Positions 1-10,864 of a stretch of 22,500 nt of DNA are shown here, piece by piece. Position numbers and translations under genes: made by a program. Origin of the DNA: Theodoxus fluviatilis. Its lineage: Eukaryota > Mollusca > Gastropoda > Cycloneritida > Neritidae. The notes below the pieces were generated by a model. It worked only from the letters and a program-made list of their open reading frames with translations. It ran no database searches and was not told where the DNA came from. Positions within the stretch are counted from its first letter, which is position 1. Every line of letters begins with the position of its first letter. The DNA is taken from the NCBI GenBank assembly GCA_034096865.1, contig JAWQFJ010014188.1, positions 10,001-32,500 on the forward strand. Reading direction: 5' to 3'.

Positions 1-596
1 GAATTTTTGCCTCAATGTATGCTTCTGCTGTCAACATCTTAAGCTCTGTTGACTTGATATGGAATGAGTTCACTGCACAGCAGCTGCCAATAGATGCTCC
101 TCTCATCAGCTTCACTTTCATTCACAGAGCTTTGTGGGCCTGCTCCAGTAGCACCACCATTGGAGGCCCAAAGCTGCCAGTGGGGCACTTAAGGTGCAGA
201 GAGGAAACTCTCCCCATGTCAGATGATACAGATTCTCTCTGTGTATGGCCCACTTCACTCTGTTGGGGGCTGGAGTCTTTCTCATCCTCACATTTTTAAC
301 AACTGGCCCTAGCAGGAGAGGAGTCTTCTCCTTCATATCTTGCCACCTGGGCTCCAACTCCAAGGCTTTGTAGTTTTTCCTTACTCTCTCATACTAATAT
401 AACGGTGTGCTGTGAAAATCATTTGAAGAGTTATTGGAAGACCATGCTTGTGAAACTGCAAGTGAATATTTGTCGAGAGGCAAACAAGGAGAATGCATGT
501 TAACAGTTTTTATATTTGTTTTGAGTATTAGAAAAAAGGTTATTGCTATTGAAGCAGCAGGGTCAGAAAGACATGTGTCTTTGTTGTTTTTTCCAG
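1..596. other. Intron of the CCDC25 gene, left window edge
   Basis: The first CCDC25 exon in the window opens at 597 after a good acceptor (TTGTTTTTTCCAG, ending at 596). Its first codon is split, so an upstream coding exon must exist. The missing N-terminus of about 25 residues is not readable in 1-596, so this stretch is read as intron. A minus-strand segment at about 100-300 has open frames but no homology I recognise. No repeat or RNA gene was seen. Confidence 0.6.
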
Positions 597-3500
597 ATGA
601 AGAGCTTATACGATGGGGATGGCCAGAGGATGTGTGGTAGGTGCATTAGTATTATCTGTTTGCTGTGTGAAGTCAACAGAAAGGCATTTAAATCAAAACT
701 GACATGACAAATTACAGGAGTAATGGCAGATTGTGCTTTTGATATGGAGAGACAGTAAATAGTAATGGATGGAATAAACTACACTGTATAGACTCATTCT
801 ACAGCCTTGTAGGCTTAATCACCAGTCTTGTTTATATTCATGTTAAAGGTAAGTAATCATTAGTAAGACCAGATCTTTGCTTATTAATCAGTATGTTAAC
901 CATATATGCTTTGTATGAATAAAAGGTAATAATTTCAATTGATGCCTATTTAGCCTGACAACGTGTATTGGTTGCCTTCATGTGTGGAATAGACTTTGAA
1001 TTATAAGAACTGTGAGAGTCAGAAAATATTTTATCCTGGCCTTGCTAAAGCAGTTTAACTCTTAAGGTCCTGTAACCCCAATTACCGCCCACCCTGCTCA
1101 ATCATGTACTGCCCATTACCGCCCAACCTGCTCAATCCTTTATCGCCTATAGCCACCCACCCTGCTCTGTCCTGTACCGCCCATAGCCGCCCACCCTGCT
1201 CCGTCCTGTACAGCCCATAGCCACGCACCCCACGTGGCTCTCATTTGACAGATTTTCTTAACAAATTTAGTCATCCTGATAGGACTGGGGAATGAAATAT
1301 GTTAATGACATACAGGACCCTAAGCGTGAAATAGCATAGGGTTGAAGTTCTGAAACAGGGCAGCTCATTGTTTCATTGTTTTCATGGAAGTGATCAGCAG
1401 CAAATGCAGAGGGAGGGAGAGGGTTGAGGTGGGTTGTGGTTGGATGGAGTGAACAGTGTAAAGAACTTTGTTTTTTACATCTGATAAATATGTTTAGTCA
1501 TAATAGACCTGGGTCCAAACCAGAGATACTGTCCAGGATAGCACAAACAACAGCAGCATTGGCAAAGTTGAAGCCAATATGGCGTGACAGAAATATCACT
1601 CTCGCGTTGAAGATCAGGCTCATGCGCACACTGGCCATCTCCGTATTCTTGTATGCATGCGAGTCCTGGACACTCACATCTAAACTACAGAGACAGATAC
1701 AAGCCCTGGAAATGAGATGCTACCGCAAGATTCTGAACATCTCATATAAAGACCATGTCACGAATGAGGAAGTCAGCAACAGGATCAGGAGAGCATTTGG
1801 ACAGTACGAAGACCTGCTCTCAATCATGAAAAGCAGAAAGCTGAAGTGGTACGGTCACGTGTCAAGAGGCAATGGGCTGGCCAAGACCATCCTGCAAGGT
1901 ACCGTACCAGGTGGGAGAAGGAGAGGCAGGCAGAGAAAGAGATGGGAAGACAACATCAAAGAGTGGACAGGCTTGACCTTTGCTGACTCACAGCGAGCCA
2001 CAGAGGATAGAGACCGATGGAGGAAGATTGTCTGAAAGTCATCAGTGGTGCCTCAACAACCCATCTCAGGGTTAATAGACTGAACTGACTGAAATATGTT
2101 CACTATTTAATTCTCTTCATGTTTTTGAAAAACCACGACATTAAAAAAAGTTTCTTCCTGTACATACTTTTTCATAACACTTGTTTATCTGACTTGTGCT
2201 GGACAAGAAAAATTATTTTTTAAAGGCATTGAATATAGTACCTGTATCTGGTCAGGTAGTCATAGATGACACTGACAGTTTTCTCATGAATGTCTCGGTC
2301 CAGAAATATAAGAATTTATCCAGACCTAACGCTAAATGCTTCTCACTCATTGATATCTTGCATTGGCAGGAAACTTATTCTATCGACTGAAAACAAGTTT
2401 ATATTGGCACATTCTAGTAGACAGTTGTCTGGAATTTTACCTGATGGTGATGAATAAGCCAAACACAAGATTATGGCATTTTATTGGATAATATGGTGGA
2501 CTCACACTGTAAGCAACTATTGTTTTATTGCTAAAGTAATTGTGTGCATATTTGAATTCCACCAATTGTGTAGGACATGTCATTGGTGGCTTGGCTGGGT
2601 GGCTCTGCTCACAGCATAAGATAAGTTTCAGTAGCTCTATGGTTGCTCTGCTTGCAGGTTTCATGTGGACAAAGTTTCATCAGCACACGTGTATCTACGA
2701 ATGAGGCCTGTAAGTACAAACTTTTCTTCTTTTCATGGTATTACTGTATGGATCTTCCCGTGAGTATTATTTCATTACAATGGTGGGGGAAAATAATGGT
2801 GGAGATGTTGTCATTTTGCCCTTGAGAGATATAGTTATTCCAGATTTTACCATATTACCATTTTTTCATATACTCCATGGTGCACGCAAGTCATGCAAAA
2901 CTGAAGGCAGCAGAGGGGCACCTGGAGCTATAACCAGAGGCTTGTTCAGGAGGCACAGCGCTGCACGTGTTTCACTCCTGAACAGCAATTTTGGGGCGTG
3001 ATTCACTCAGCGCTGAGCAGCGCTGTGCATCACTGATCTGAGGTGATTCAGGCGATTTTCAAAATGGCGTATTCGATCCCGCACTGGCCGTCGATGCGTA
3101 AAATAACCCTCAGAAACATCATTTTGGGACTGAAACGGGCTTTTTTTGCCCCAAGCGCTCTGTATGCGCAAGTAATAGCAAGTAAGGATGACACAGTAGT
3201 GGACTTTATTCATGCAGAATACATTTAAACGTGCATAAACGATGTCTGTGGCAAAGAAAACACTTTCTTAGCCTATCAACATGGGGCGCAGAAGATTTAC
3301 CTCCCCTTTAACAAGTGAAGTGCTGCACTAAATCTGTAGGTGTTCAGGAGAGGCAAAGAGCGCTCAATTGCCAACATGAAACGCTCATGCAGCGCTTTGT
3401 ACTCCTGAACAAGCCTCAGGTGTGGTCCTTACCCCGAGAGTGTCAGGAAATTTGAAGGGCCAAAACACTTGCTGACAGAGGCTCTTCCTCTGAAGACCTT

Positions 3501-4414
3501 CTGCTGCCACGCTTCATTGGGAGTTACTTGCCACTATTCCAGATTTTGAATCTGTCTGACATTGATTCTGGAAAACATGTCATTGCTATCCTTTTCTCTC
3601 TAGAATGAGACCCTGGATGATTTACCCCAAGCTGTCATAGATGACTGTGCCCAGTTAGTCAAAGCCAACAGCATACAAGGTGAGTCTGAAGGTTAGCTTT
3701 AACGTTCCCATACAGACTTGAAACCCTGCAGAGGATGGGCACACATTTTTTGCAGTGGATTTGCTATTCCCAGTGGATTTGCTATTCCCAGTGGATTTGC
3801 TATTCCCAGTGGATTTTCTATTCCCAGTGGATTTGCTATTCCCAGTGAATTTGCTATTCCCAGTGGATTTGCTATTCCCAGTGGATTTGCTATTCCCAGT
3901 GGATTTGCTATTCCCAGTGAAAACAAGTGCTCTAGGAATCCATACTAAGAAAAAAAAGAGTAAGATTCCTGTGGCTGCCGCCACCCCCCACCCCCTACCC
4001 CCCTACCGCTTTGCAAATGAAAGATAATTTAAATTTTATGTTTAATCAAGGCTTTTTTTGTTAACATGGTAATAAAGTAGTTATTGTAAGGCATTGATCG
4101 AGTGATAAATTGGATTAATGTTATAGCTTTTAAAGTTTTCATTTCTCATTTCCCCAACATTTCCCCCAATTTGATCTTTCTAAAAAAATGTTAGACATGC
4201 ATGTGAAAGGTCAGACAGTGAGAACGTAGTAGTTTCTCATGCCTTCATTGTGGTGTTGGTGTTGCAGGCAACAAGATGTCCAACATTGAGGTGGTGTACA
4301 CACCCTGGTCAAACCTGAAGAAGACAGCCACCATGGAGGTGGGACAGGTCGGCTTTCACAAGGAAAAAGAGGTCAGACACACGTCAGTGCTCTATCTCTC
4401 TCTCTCTCTCTCTG

Positions 4415-4449
<35 letters not shown>

Positions 4450-4450
4450 G

Positions 4451-4534
<84 letters not shown>

Positions 4535-7056
4535 GGCTAGTAATGTGACAGTGTCCAGCCAGCCTTTCATCTGTTCATTCAAAGACTTCGAATGTAAACA
4601 GCATTAACGTATGCATTTCATCTTAAATTGTTTAGCACAGGAATCTGATGTGCATATCTTTTCAGTTGTTACTTGTCAATTCTGTATCGGACATTTTCAC
4701 CATAACTGGGCAAGTACTCTGAAACGTTAGATTCTAGTTAAATGTAATGACATCAACGTGTATAACAGAACACTTTATGCAGCATTAACACTGTCTGCCC
4801 GAGTTCCAAATCCTTATTCAAATGTGACGAGCCACGACAAAACCAGTGCTAAGTCCATTTTTGGACAAAATGGGGTTTTAATACTTTTGAATTCTGCATT
4901 CATTTCTGTATGTTTTGATATAAGAATGAACAATGTGAGTTAATTAGAATAGGAGTTACAGGCATTTCAAGTTGGGTACTGAAGCAGCGGTCATTTTGAA
5001 AAAACGGTCTCAGAAGATTTACTCTCTTCAGACATTAAACACCTTAGCAACGGTATTTCAAACTCCGTTTCCAAAAATAGCTGACCTTATTTTTCTTCGA
5101 CATCCACAGAGCGGGAACGCCGAGAGAGCGGCCTTTCTAACGGTATATAACATGAAGGGGTTCTGCAAGGGTTTGGGTGTGTTTATTGCGGCTAAAATGA
5201 GGCAATTAACGCTAATTACAGGGAGCTTTTGAAACAATACATAACACAAAAGTCTTTATTTTACCATCAAAATATAATTCTTCAAAATGTTTCCTTTACT
5301 GGCATGATAGTTTGAACCATGTAGAATCTATTTTCATCAAAAAGTGAAAATCACCCAGAGTGACCCTCCCTGCCTTTTTTCAGTGGTAGCGCAAAATAGT
5401 GCCGCGCGACTTAGCACTGGTTTTGTCGTGGCTCGTCACAAATTCTTAAATATTTCACTTATTTTGGAAGTTGTCAGTCCAAGAAAGTGATTTGTGTATG
5501 GCAATAATACCTATACATGCCAATACCACAAATCTGGATGTGTACTCACAAATGAAGACCTCAGCTGTAATATTTACATGTTGGAGATGGTAACGGCCAA
5601 GTACGTAGCAGCTTTTTGAGTAGCACATGGACACCTTTTGACTTGTCTTTGAGGGCTTATTGGGCAGTCTTTGCAGTAGTTTTAGTAATATAAATCTTAT
5701 CATGCCTATGATGTACAAATTTGTGCCTTTTGGTCATGTTGAGTAAAGAGATGGACTCTGGTCTGTCCTTTCTAAACCCTTTGTAGACATATATTTTTAC
5801 ATTGATAAACATTTACTATTTGGTGCATAACACTTTTCATGAAGGTGACTAACTGTTTTGAAGATGACATGCATTCACTTTGAAATGTTGTTCATTGAAC
5901 TGTTTTTGTGTTGCATTACATCAGATTCCACGATTCACAAAGGGTTGTTGCTTTAGATTTGTTTACTTGCATCCTTGACTTGTTGTGCACTGCAGGTGAG
6001 GAGGGTGAAGGCGGAGAAAAGAATAAATGAAGTGGTGAATCGGCTGAACAAGACCAAGGAGGAGAAGACACCTGACCTCCGGGCAGAGCGGGAAGAGCGA
6101 GACCAGAAGGAGCGGGAGGACCAGAGGAGGAAACAGCAGGAAATCAAGCGGCAGGAGAAGGAGGAGGAGAAGAAGAGACAGGAACAGGCAGAGCTTAGGT
6201 AATATTTTTGTTGAGAGTTTTTTTTCCCATCAAGGTTGATGTGTGCTAGTTATTTAGATATATATACTTTTCAGATGTCAGAGAATTCTGTATTCAATAG
6301 CTTTTGAAATTAATGAATTCTGAATCAAAGCAGAGATACTGTTATATTATGCCAGTCACTTTCATTTGTGCATGTGTTAGGATTTTGAAGTAATTTCTGG
6401 CTTGCCTGTGCAGTGTGTGCTAAGAAATGATTTTATTATTTCAGGTCATATGACTCATTATTCAAGGCGGAAAAGATGACGTCCAATAAAGTAAGTGCTG
6501 AGAGTTACATTTTATCTATATATTTTTTCTGCAGTACTGCAATGTTTGGTCATTAGAAAGATGACAAGCTGATTTTGGAACAAATGATCACATATTTTGT
6601 GTCATGACACAAATTAACTTTTGATTTACTCTACAATACTTGCAGTATCATGCAGAAAGTACTTGAATGTAATTGCAGATCATGTTCTCAGAAAATAGCA
6701 AAGCGTTTGCATACAAAGAGTTTATGAATGGGAATAGGTTAGGTGTTCAGAGATGCTGTAAACATTTATTCTTTCCATTCCAGTGCCTAAACTTCACAAG
6801 AAATGAATATAGTCATGCTCTGAAGAAGCCTAATTTATCTGGCCCAGAATCACTCTATCTTTTGTGGACTCTGTGTAAAGTGCTTTTTCTGCCTAGGGAA
6901 TATGCTACATACATTTGTATGCTCTGAGATCCTTGTTGTCTGAAGTGCCATGGAATGCATGACTGCCTGTTCAGAAACTGCAATTCTCCACTTTGACTTT
7001 CACAAATGCTGCTTCTCTTGCAGGATGATGGAAATGACTCGGACGACTTCATGTGA
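597..7056 (+). CDS. CCDC25: Coiled-coil domain-containing protein 25 (CCDC25), 5'-partial, seven exons
   Basis: Coding exons are 597-636, 2658-2709, 3604-3679, 4268-4371, 5996-6198, 6445-6490 and 7024-7056 (TGA at 7054). All introns are GT-AG and all phases join. The exons give 184 residues; human CCDC25 has 208, and the missing ~25 N-terminal residues match an exon upstream of the window. Recognisable blocks are GWPEDVW (first exon), [14 protein letters not shown] (second), LVKANSIQG (across the third junction), [21 protein letters not shown] (fourth, given here only in part of its length), a long Glu/Lys/Arg coiled coil (fifth) and the acidic tail GNDSDDFM. The N-terminal part is the NFACT-R/DUF814 RNA-binding-type fold shared with yeast Jlp2. 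Human CCDC25 is reported as a membrane sensor of extracellular trap DNA; whether the mollusc protein does that is unknown. The donor after 4371 is the weak GTCAGA and lies about 20 bp before a CT array. Orthology is near certain; exon edges are inferred from phase and splice consensus. Confidence 0.96.
1083..1232. repeat. 34-bp minisatellite, four copies plus a partial
   Basis: Four successive 34-bp units start at 1083, 1117, 1151 and 1185, followed by a 14-bp partial unit. Each has the form (TA/AG)CC(G/A)CCCACCCTGCTC followed by a variable CNGTCCTGTACCGCCCAT-like half. They lie in the CCDC25 intron 637-2657. The C-rich strand has no stable reading frame across units, so it is treated as non-coding. 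Confidence 0.85.
1511..2092 (+). mobile_element. 5'-truncated non-LTR retrotransposon (RTE-like), C-terminal reverse transcriptase segment
   Basis: From 1511 the frame reads a C-terminal segment very common in animal LINE copies: [16 protein letters not shown], then [10 protein letters not shown], then EMRCYRKIL, then [11 protein letters not shown], then LKWYGHVSR, then [17 protein letters not shown] and [12 protein letters not shown]. This is the region after the catalytic RT core; the YADD-containing part and the endonuclease are absent, so the copy is 5'-truncated and cannot move by itself. A TGA at 2033-2035 interrupts the frame 15 codons before a second TGA at 2081, and the intervening codons still fit the family's end (KSSVVPQ). 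The copy ends in a short GACTGAACTGACTGA tail, as RTE-type elements often do. It sits in sense in the CCDC25 intron. The clade is from memory; RTE or a close relative is likely. Confidence 0.88.
2093..2657. other. CCDC25 intron remainder
   Basis: AT-rich intron between the LINE tail and the acceptor at 2657 (CTTGCAG). Short ORFs on both strands lack any recognisable protein pattern. No repeat was seen. Confidence 0.6.
2937..3417. mobile_element. Small inverted-repeat element (possible MITE), 481 bp
   Basis: The left end GAGGCTTGTTCAGGAG (2937-2952) is the exact reverse complement of 3402-3417. Similarity continues inward for about 15 more bases with indels (ACAGCGCTGCACG against ACAAAGCGCTGCATG). 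The end motif TGTTCAGGAG recurs just inside each end, at 2975-2984 (reverse) and 3341-3350. No clear target-site duplication is visible, and no ORF encodes a transposase. The left terminus resembles PIF/Harbinger MITE ends, but that is only a resemblance. It lies in the CCDC25 intron 2710-3603. Confidence 0.65.
3753..3919. repeat. 18-bp minisatellite, nine copies
   Basis: Nine head-to-tail copies of CAGTGGATTTGCTATTCC run from 3753 to 3914, plus five bases of a tenth. Three copies differ by single bases: one TTTTC for TTTGC, one GTGAA for GTGGA. The array starts 74 bp after the CCDC25 donor at 3680. Because 18 is a multiple of three, several frames stay open on both strands. Each unit ends in CTATTCCCAG, which looks like a weak 3' splice site. 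Confidence 0.95.
3756..3959 (+). other. Candidate in-frame cassette exon of CCDC25 built from the minisatellite
   Basis: A good acceptor (ACATTTTTTGCAG, AG at 3754-3755) and a good donor (GTAAGA from 3960) frame a 204-nt segment, exactly 68 codons. Entered from the phase-1 codon left by exon 3604-3679, it reads without a stop as nine VDLLFP-type hexapeptides, then [13 protein letters not shown]. It rejoins exon 4268 in phase, changing one Gly to Ser. The intron before it would be only 76 nt, short but workable, with a branch-like CTTTAAC at about 3696. Vertebrate CCDC25 has no insert here. Splice use is inference; open frames are expected in an 18-bp repeat. Confidence 0.25.
4389..4531. repeat. 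CT microsatellite with TCTG interruptions
   Basis: An almost pure CT dinucleotide array with several CTGT interruptions between 4412 and 4465. It begins about 18 bp after the CCDC25 donor at 4372. The open frames through it (Leu-Ser on plus, Arg-Glu on minus) are products of the repeat. Confidence 0.97.
4824..5439. mobile_element. MITE, 616 bp, 31-bp perfect terminal inverted repeats
   Basis: The left end, GTGACGAGCCACGACAAAAC and on to 4854, is the exact reverse complement of 5409-5439. The 4-bp word AAAT directly flanks both ends (4820-4823 and 5440-5443), consistent with a target-site duplication. The inside has no transposase-like ORF, so this is a non-autonomous DNA transposon. Perfect ends suggest recent movement. 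A 4-bp duplication occurs in a few superfamilies (for example Sola, Ginger and some Academ), but I cannot assign one. It lies in the CCDC25 intron 4372-5995. Confidence 0.9.
5444..5995. other. CCDC25 intron remainder
   Basis: AT-rich intron up to the acceptor GTGCACTGCAG ending at 5995. Nothing coding or repetitive was recognised. Confidence 0.6.
6491..7023. other. Last CCDC25 intron
   Basis: Opens with a GTAAGT donor and closes with TTCTCTTGCAG. No repeat or coding segment was recognised; ORFs here lack protein-like composition. Confidence 0.6.
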
Positions 7057-9425
7057 ATCTGACGCTGTGCTTGAATTGTTGCTTGAGGAACACGTGCAAT
7101 GAGGGCAGAGCAAAGGGCATTACATCATCCACAGAATGAGTGTTGCCCCTCTCAACTCAGGATGTTTTGATGGGGGAAAATGGTTTGACTGCCTGCTGTG
7201 TGGTTGAGAAGACTGAATGGATGGGGTGAGCTCTGTAGAGGTATGTGCATCTCTTGAAGTGGTATTGTCCTGAGACACGCTATGGTGAAGTGGCAGCACT
7301 CTTTGACATGTGAACTCCATGCAGTGGGTGAGAGACCAGGATGCAGCATAATCATGGGTGGGGTTCTGTCTGGGATAAACTTTTCAGCCAGTCATACACA
7401 AATATTGAAGATGTGTTTTCCTTTCTTCTGCCATTATTTGTCCAAACATGATCACAATCTGCTTGTACATCTTTTATTTACCTCTGTAGCTGCTGGGGTT
7501 ATCAGGAAATTGCTGCTATACTTTCTCCTCAGTCAGTGAGGATTTTCCCCAACATTCTCTTGCAGTCATTTGGCTTGAAATGAAGTGCAAAAGTTCAACC
7601 ACTTGTTCCTCTCTTGGAAAGAGCAGATTGTCACGCTCATTTGAACCAAAGATTATAGGTTACACATTTGTTTGAACTGCATACCAGCTTGCTCAGTTGC
7701 CTCCCCTTGATGTGTGATCTCAGTGCCTTTGCAGCTTTTTCATGACTTTGTTTGTTTGTTTTTTTCTCTTTCTCTCTCTGACTTTTACCTGAGAACCATA
7801 TATTGAATCCTGAATGGACCAGGTGTGTTGTTTGGCTTTTAGTTTCTGAAACCTGTGAAGTATTTTCTTTCTTCTAGATCTAAGATTTTTAAAGAATATT
7901 TTATCTCCATGTTCGTGTTTTTGTCTCCATTACCCTTTCCCCATGTAGATTTGACTTGAACCCTTTAGAGGAATAATCAGTTTAAATGGAAAGGCTGTGC
8001 AGCTGTGTCAATCCTGCCAACACCACAAACAATGATTCTGCTCAGGTCTTTGTTGTCACCTGCCGTTCAGAAGGCTGAAGAATCAAGTACTCTAAAACTG
8101 GTCAATATACTTGCCACAGGAAGACATAGATGATTGTCTTGGAAGGAGTTGTTTGACAGCAGAAAGGATGCACTTGGTATAGTATTGTAGCTTTAAAGAC
8201 AGATGTAGTAAATCACAAAACTTGATGCAATAGCATGTTCTTTGAGAAACTTTATATTAATTCTGTACACAGCATATGCATTAGAAGTTTTGCCTACTTC
8301 TTGTTTAACTTCCATTACTTTTTCATTTTTTTCAGTTTAACTGTAATGAATATTATGAGTGTTTTTCTATTATGTCATGCATAGATTTATCTTCACATGC
8401 AAAAATGAAATATCTGCATCTTCCAATTCATTGAGCAAAGTCGATAAGTAAAGTAATAGACAATGCATCAAGCCACCTCATGCCCCGCACCCAACTTTGT
8501 ATAGGGTTGATAGGAGCAATCGGATGCTTGGAAATAGTTGACTTCTATTATGTTGACAGAACTAAGAAACTCTACTTTCCTGTACACTGGGCAGCTGGTT
8601 GCTGAAGTACTGAAAATAGGCATGATTCTGAACATGGTGATATTCAGCATCTCCACTGTGTCGCAGAAAGCAAAATAGTCCTTGTTGTGTAGGTTGCATG
8701 GAAGCTGGCAGGCTGGCTTTGAAGTCTCCATGGACATGGATGGATGGTATACAGGACGCTGAAGTGCTGAGTGTACATAGGTAGTGGAGCAGTTGTGCTC
8801 TCTCTACAGTGTTCTCACAGCCCCTTGTGATTCTGCTTGTGATAGAAACGGTTGCTAACGGCATTTTTAAACAACTCATTTTAAAAATCTGTGTGAGCCA
8901 GCTTGAAAGGGAACTGTCAAGTCTGGAGTCGGTGAATCTGAAAAGTTTTGCAGGAGACTTTGAATGTTGGACCCAATCTCTCTTCCAGAGTGGTGTGAAT
9001 GCAGGTGGAGATCCCTAGTGCTGTTTGATTGCCTCTTCCCTTGCTTGGCGCCATCCCTGGCAGGGCTTTTCTGGCATGTCTTTCATTCTGGGAGTGGAGG
9101 AGCATTGACAAATAAACCACTGGCCTGAAACTCTGCTCATTGCACTGTCACACACTGAGACATTGCTGTAAAATGTGCCTCCGAATCAAGAAAGAATACT
9201 GGGGCTGGTTGATGATTGGATTGCCTGATGGTCTTTTGGGGGCATCACTTATCTGCAGCTGTCTTCTCCTGTATCAGGTTTATGGGTGCCCTTGCCTCCT
9301 GTGGAAGGTGTAACTGTAAGGCCTGATGACATTACTATATGGGTATGGAAAGTATGTGTTGGTTTTAATGCTTGTTTAATCCTTGTAAATCTCCATGGTG
9401 AATAAAATGATTGAATCTTTGTGAG
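7057..9425 (+). other. Probable CCDC25 3' UTR, about 2.4 kb
   Basis: From the CCDC25 stop at 7054-7056 to a likely poly(A) site no further exon or promoter-like change is seen. AATAAA occurs at 9111-9116 and 9401-9406. The second is followed within about 30 bp by a [26 protein letters not shown] GU/U-rich stretch, so it is the better terminus. The length is inferred; the first signal would give a UTR about 300 bp shorter. ORFs on the minus strand (up to 105 codons near 8562-8879) show no known pattern. Confidence 0.6.
9401..9406 (+). terminator. Polyadenylation signal AATAAA, CCDC25
   Basis: Canonical hexamer with a T/GT-rich downstream element starting about 10 bp later. An alternative hexamer lies at 9111-9116. 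Confidence 0.6.
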
Positions 9426-9429
9426 AAAA

Positions 9430-10864
9430 TGTTTTTATTGGTATTGATTTACACAGAGCTGATGTCTTTGCATTCTGTGAATATGAATGTGTGTTTTCAT
9501 TTGAAGAGCTGTTACTAAACGTAGATCCGTTTTGTTATTGTTGTTCCAGGACCATCAGACCACATAAAATAACAGCCTATCACTGCAGTCTAGACTGGAA
9601 CTGTAGCATAGGCGTTCTTTCTCCCAGAGTGTTTCCATATAGTCCTCTTAGTGTCTAGGTCTGCTTCAAATGATTTCTCCAAACATCTAGAAAAGCACTT
9701 GGGGACAGTTTGTTCATATACATACACTGATGATGGCAATAGTGATTGTTTTATTTGTGGGTGACGACTGTCACTCGGGCTCCATTATCCAAAGTTATCA
9801 TACAAGTGGAAACTGACAAAGGGTAATAGAAATATGATATTGGAATAAATCTCCAGGGAGGCAGGCATGAAAGGGTGGACACCTCGGCCAATATCCGCAT
9901 CAAAAACGGCACTGAATTGGTATCATTTTGAACAGAGTGAGACTTGCCAATATGACATAAAGCCGCAAGTTTAGCTTGCATTGGGTCATGCCTTCATGAC
10001 CCTTTCTTTCATGCTAAATACAAGCTGAGAGCAGAAGACTGCGTCAGGTGCATCACAGACACACCAGTAGACATGGTGGAATTTTTCCACGAGCAAAACG
10101 GCCGTTTGAAAGCTCCTATAATTCTCGACCGACAGGTGACCAAAAACGGTTCCAGGCTGTGTCCCAAGCTAAGTTCTTGTCACTGGTTTGCGGGAACCTC
10201 AGAGAAATTATTTGTTACACGTTGCATGTATGTAGAATGCGACTATGATGGTAGGAATAAAAATCCACATAATTTGCTCCATATTCAACTTGGCTAAGTA
10301 AAAACCCCGTCCCATCTATAACTGATTCGGACCTAGAAAAGCCGAATGTCTTGCTTGTCCAGCGGTTGGCTTGACAAATATTCCTCGGCCAAATGTATCT
10401 TCGATTAACAGCTCTTGAAATGATTCTGACATGGTCCCCGATCGCTCTAGATTTAAAGATCTTCGCTTGAGTTTAAGCTTGCAACGACATTCTGGACTTG
10501 ACCCAGTCTCTCGCAGCCTATTGCGACGTGCTGATGACACGAGATGTGTTATTGATAGCGTTGACAACATCATTCCATGGGCTAAAAAAGAGGTGAGTCA
10601 CTGTGTCATAGTAGATAGCAAGGCCAAGTCATGTGACCTGGGAATGGTATGTGGACTTGCTGATGAGATCATACGTCCTGTTGCCGATTATGCAACACAT
10701 AGGTGCTCGCAAACAGTTGGACTGTCGTGGAAAAAAGAAGGGGGAAATCGTAGTATCAATTAAGTTCAAAATTCGGAAGAGGTGTGTAAGAGGAGCTTAC
10801 TTGGGAAGCGATTAAAGTAGATGCTTTATTAATAGACATTGACTCGATTGTGGAGATCAGGAAA
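9430..10864. other. Intergenic region upstream of the hydrolase gene
   Basis: No known gene was recognised. An 8-bp perfect hairpin (GGGTCATG CCTT CATGACCC) lies at 9983-10002. A 54-codon open stretch with a good donor at 10431-10592 is listed separately. The last ~100 bp should hold the hydrolase promoter and 5' UTR. A four-codon upstream ORF (ATG CTT TAT TAA) at 10821-10832 lies 32 bp before the main start, if it is transcribed. No convincing TATA box was found. Confidence 0.5.
10431..10592 (+). other. Exon-like open segment, 54 codons, unknown
   Basis: An ATG at 10431, with an in-frame stop at 10416 upstream, opens 54 codons of mixed composition (ending NIIPWAKKE) that run straight into a consensus donor, GTGAGT at 10593. 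The phase at the donor is 0, which does not fit hydrolase exon 12103 (it needs one base), so it is not an alternative first exon of that gene. It could be the first exon of an unknown transcript, a transposon relic or chance. I do not recognise the protein. Confidence 0.2.

Noticed and set aside
100..363. Minus-strand open frames near the left edge with protein-like stretches
   Set aside because: Two different frames look equally plausible and neither has splice sites, family motifs or a start that fits. It lies inside the CCDC25 intron.
8562..8879. A 105-codon minus-strand ORF in the CCDC25 3' UTR
   Set aside because: No domain pattern, no splice or promoter signals; expected by chance at this length.
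10431..10592. Alternative first exon of the hydrolase
   Set aside because: Its donor leaves phase 0, while exon 12103 needs a one-base overhang, so joining would break the frame.
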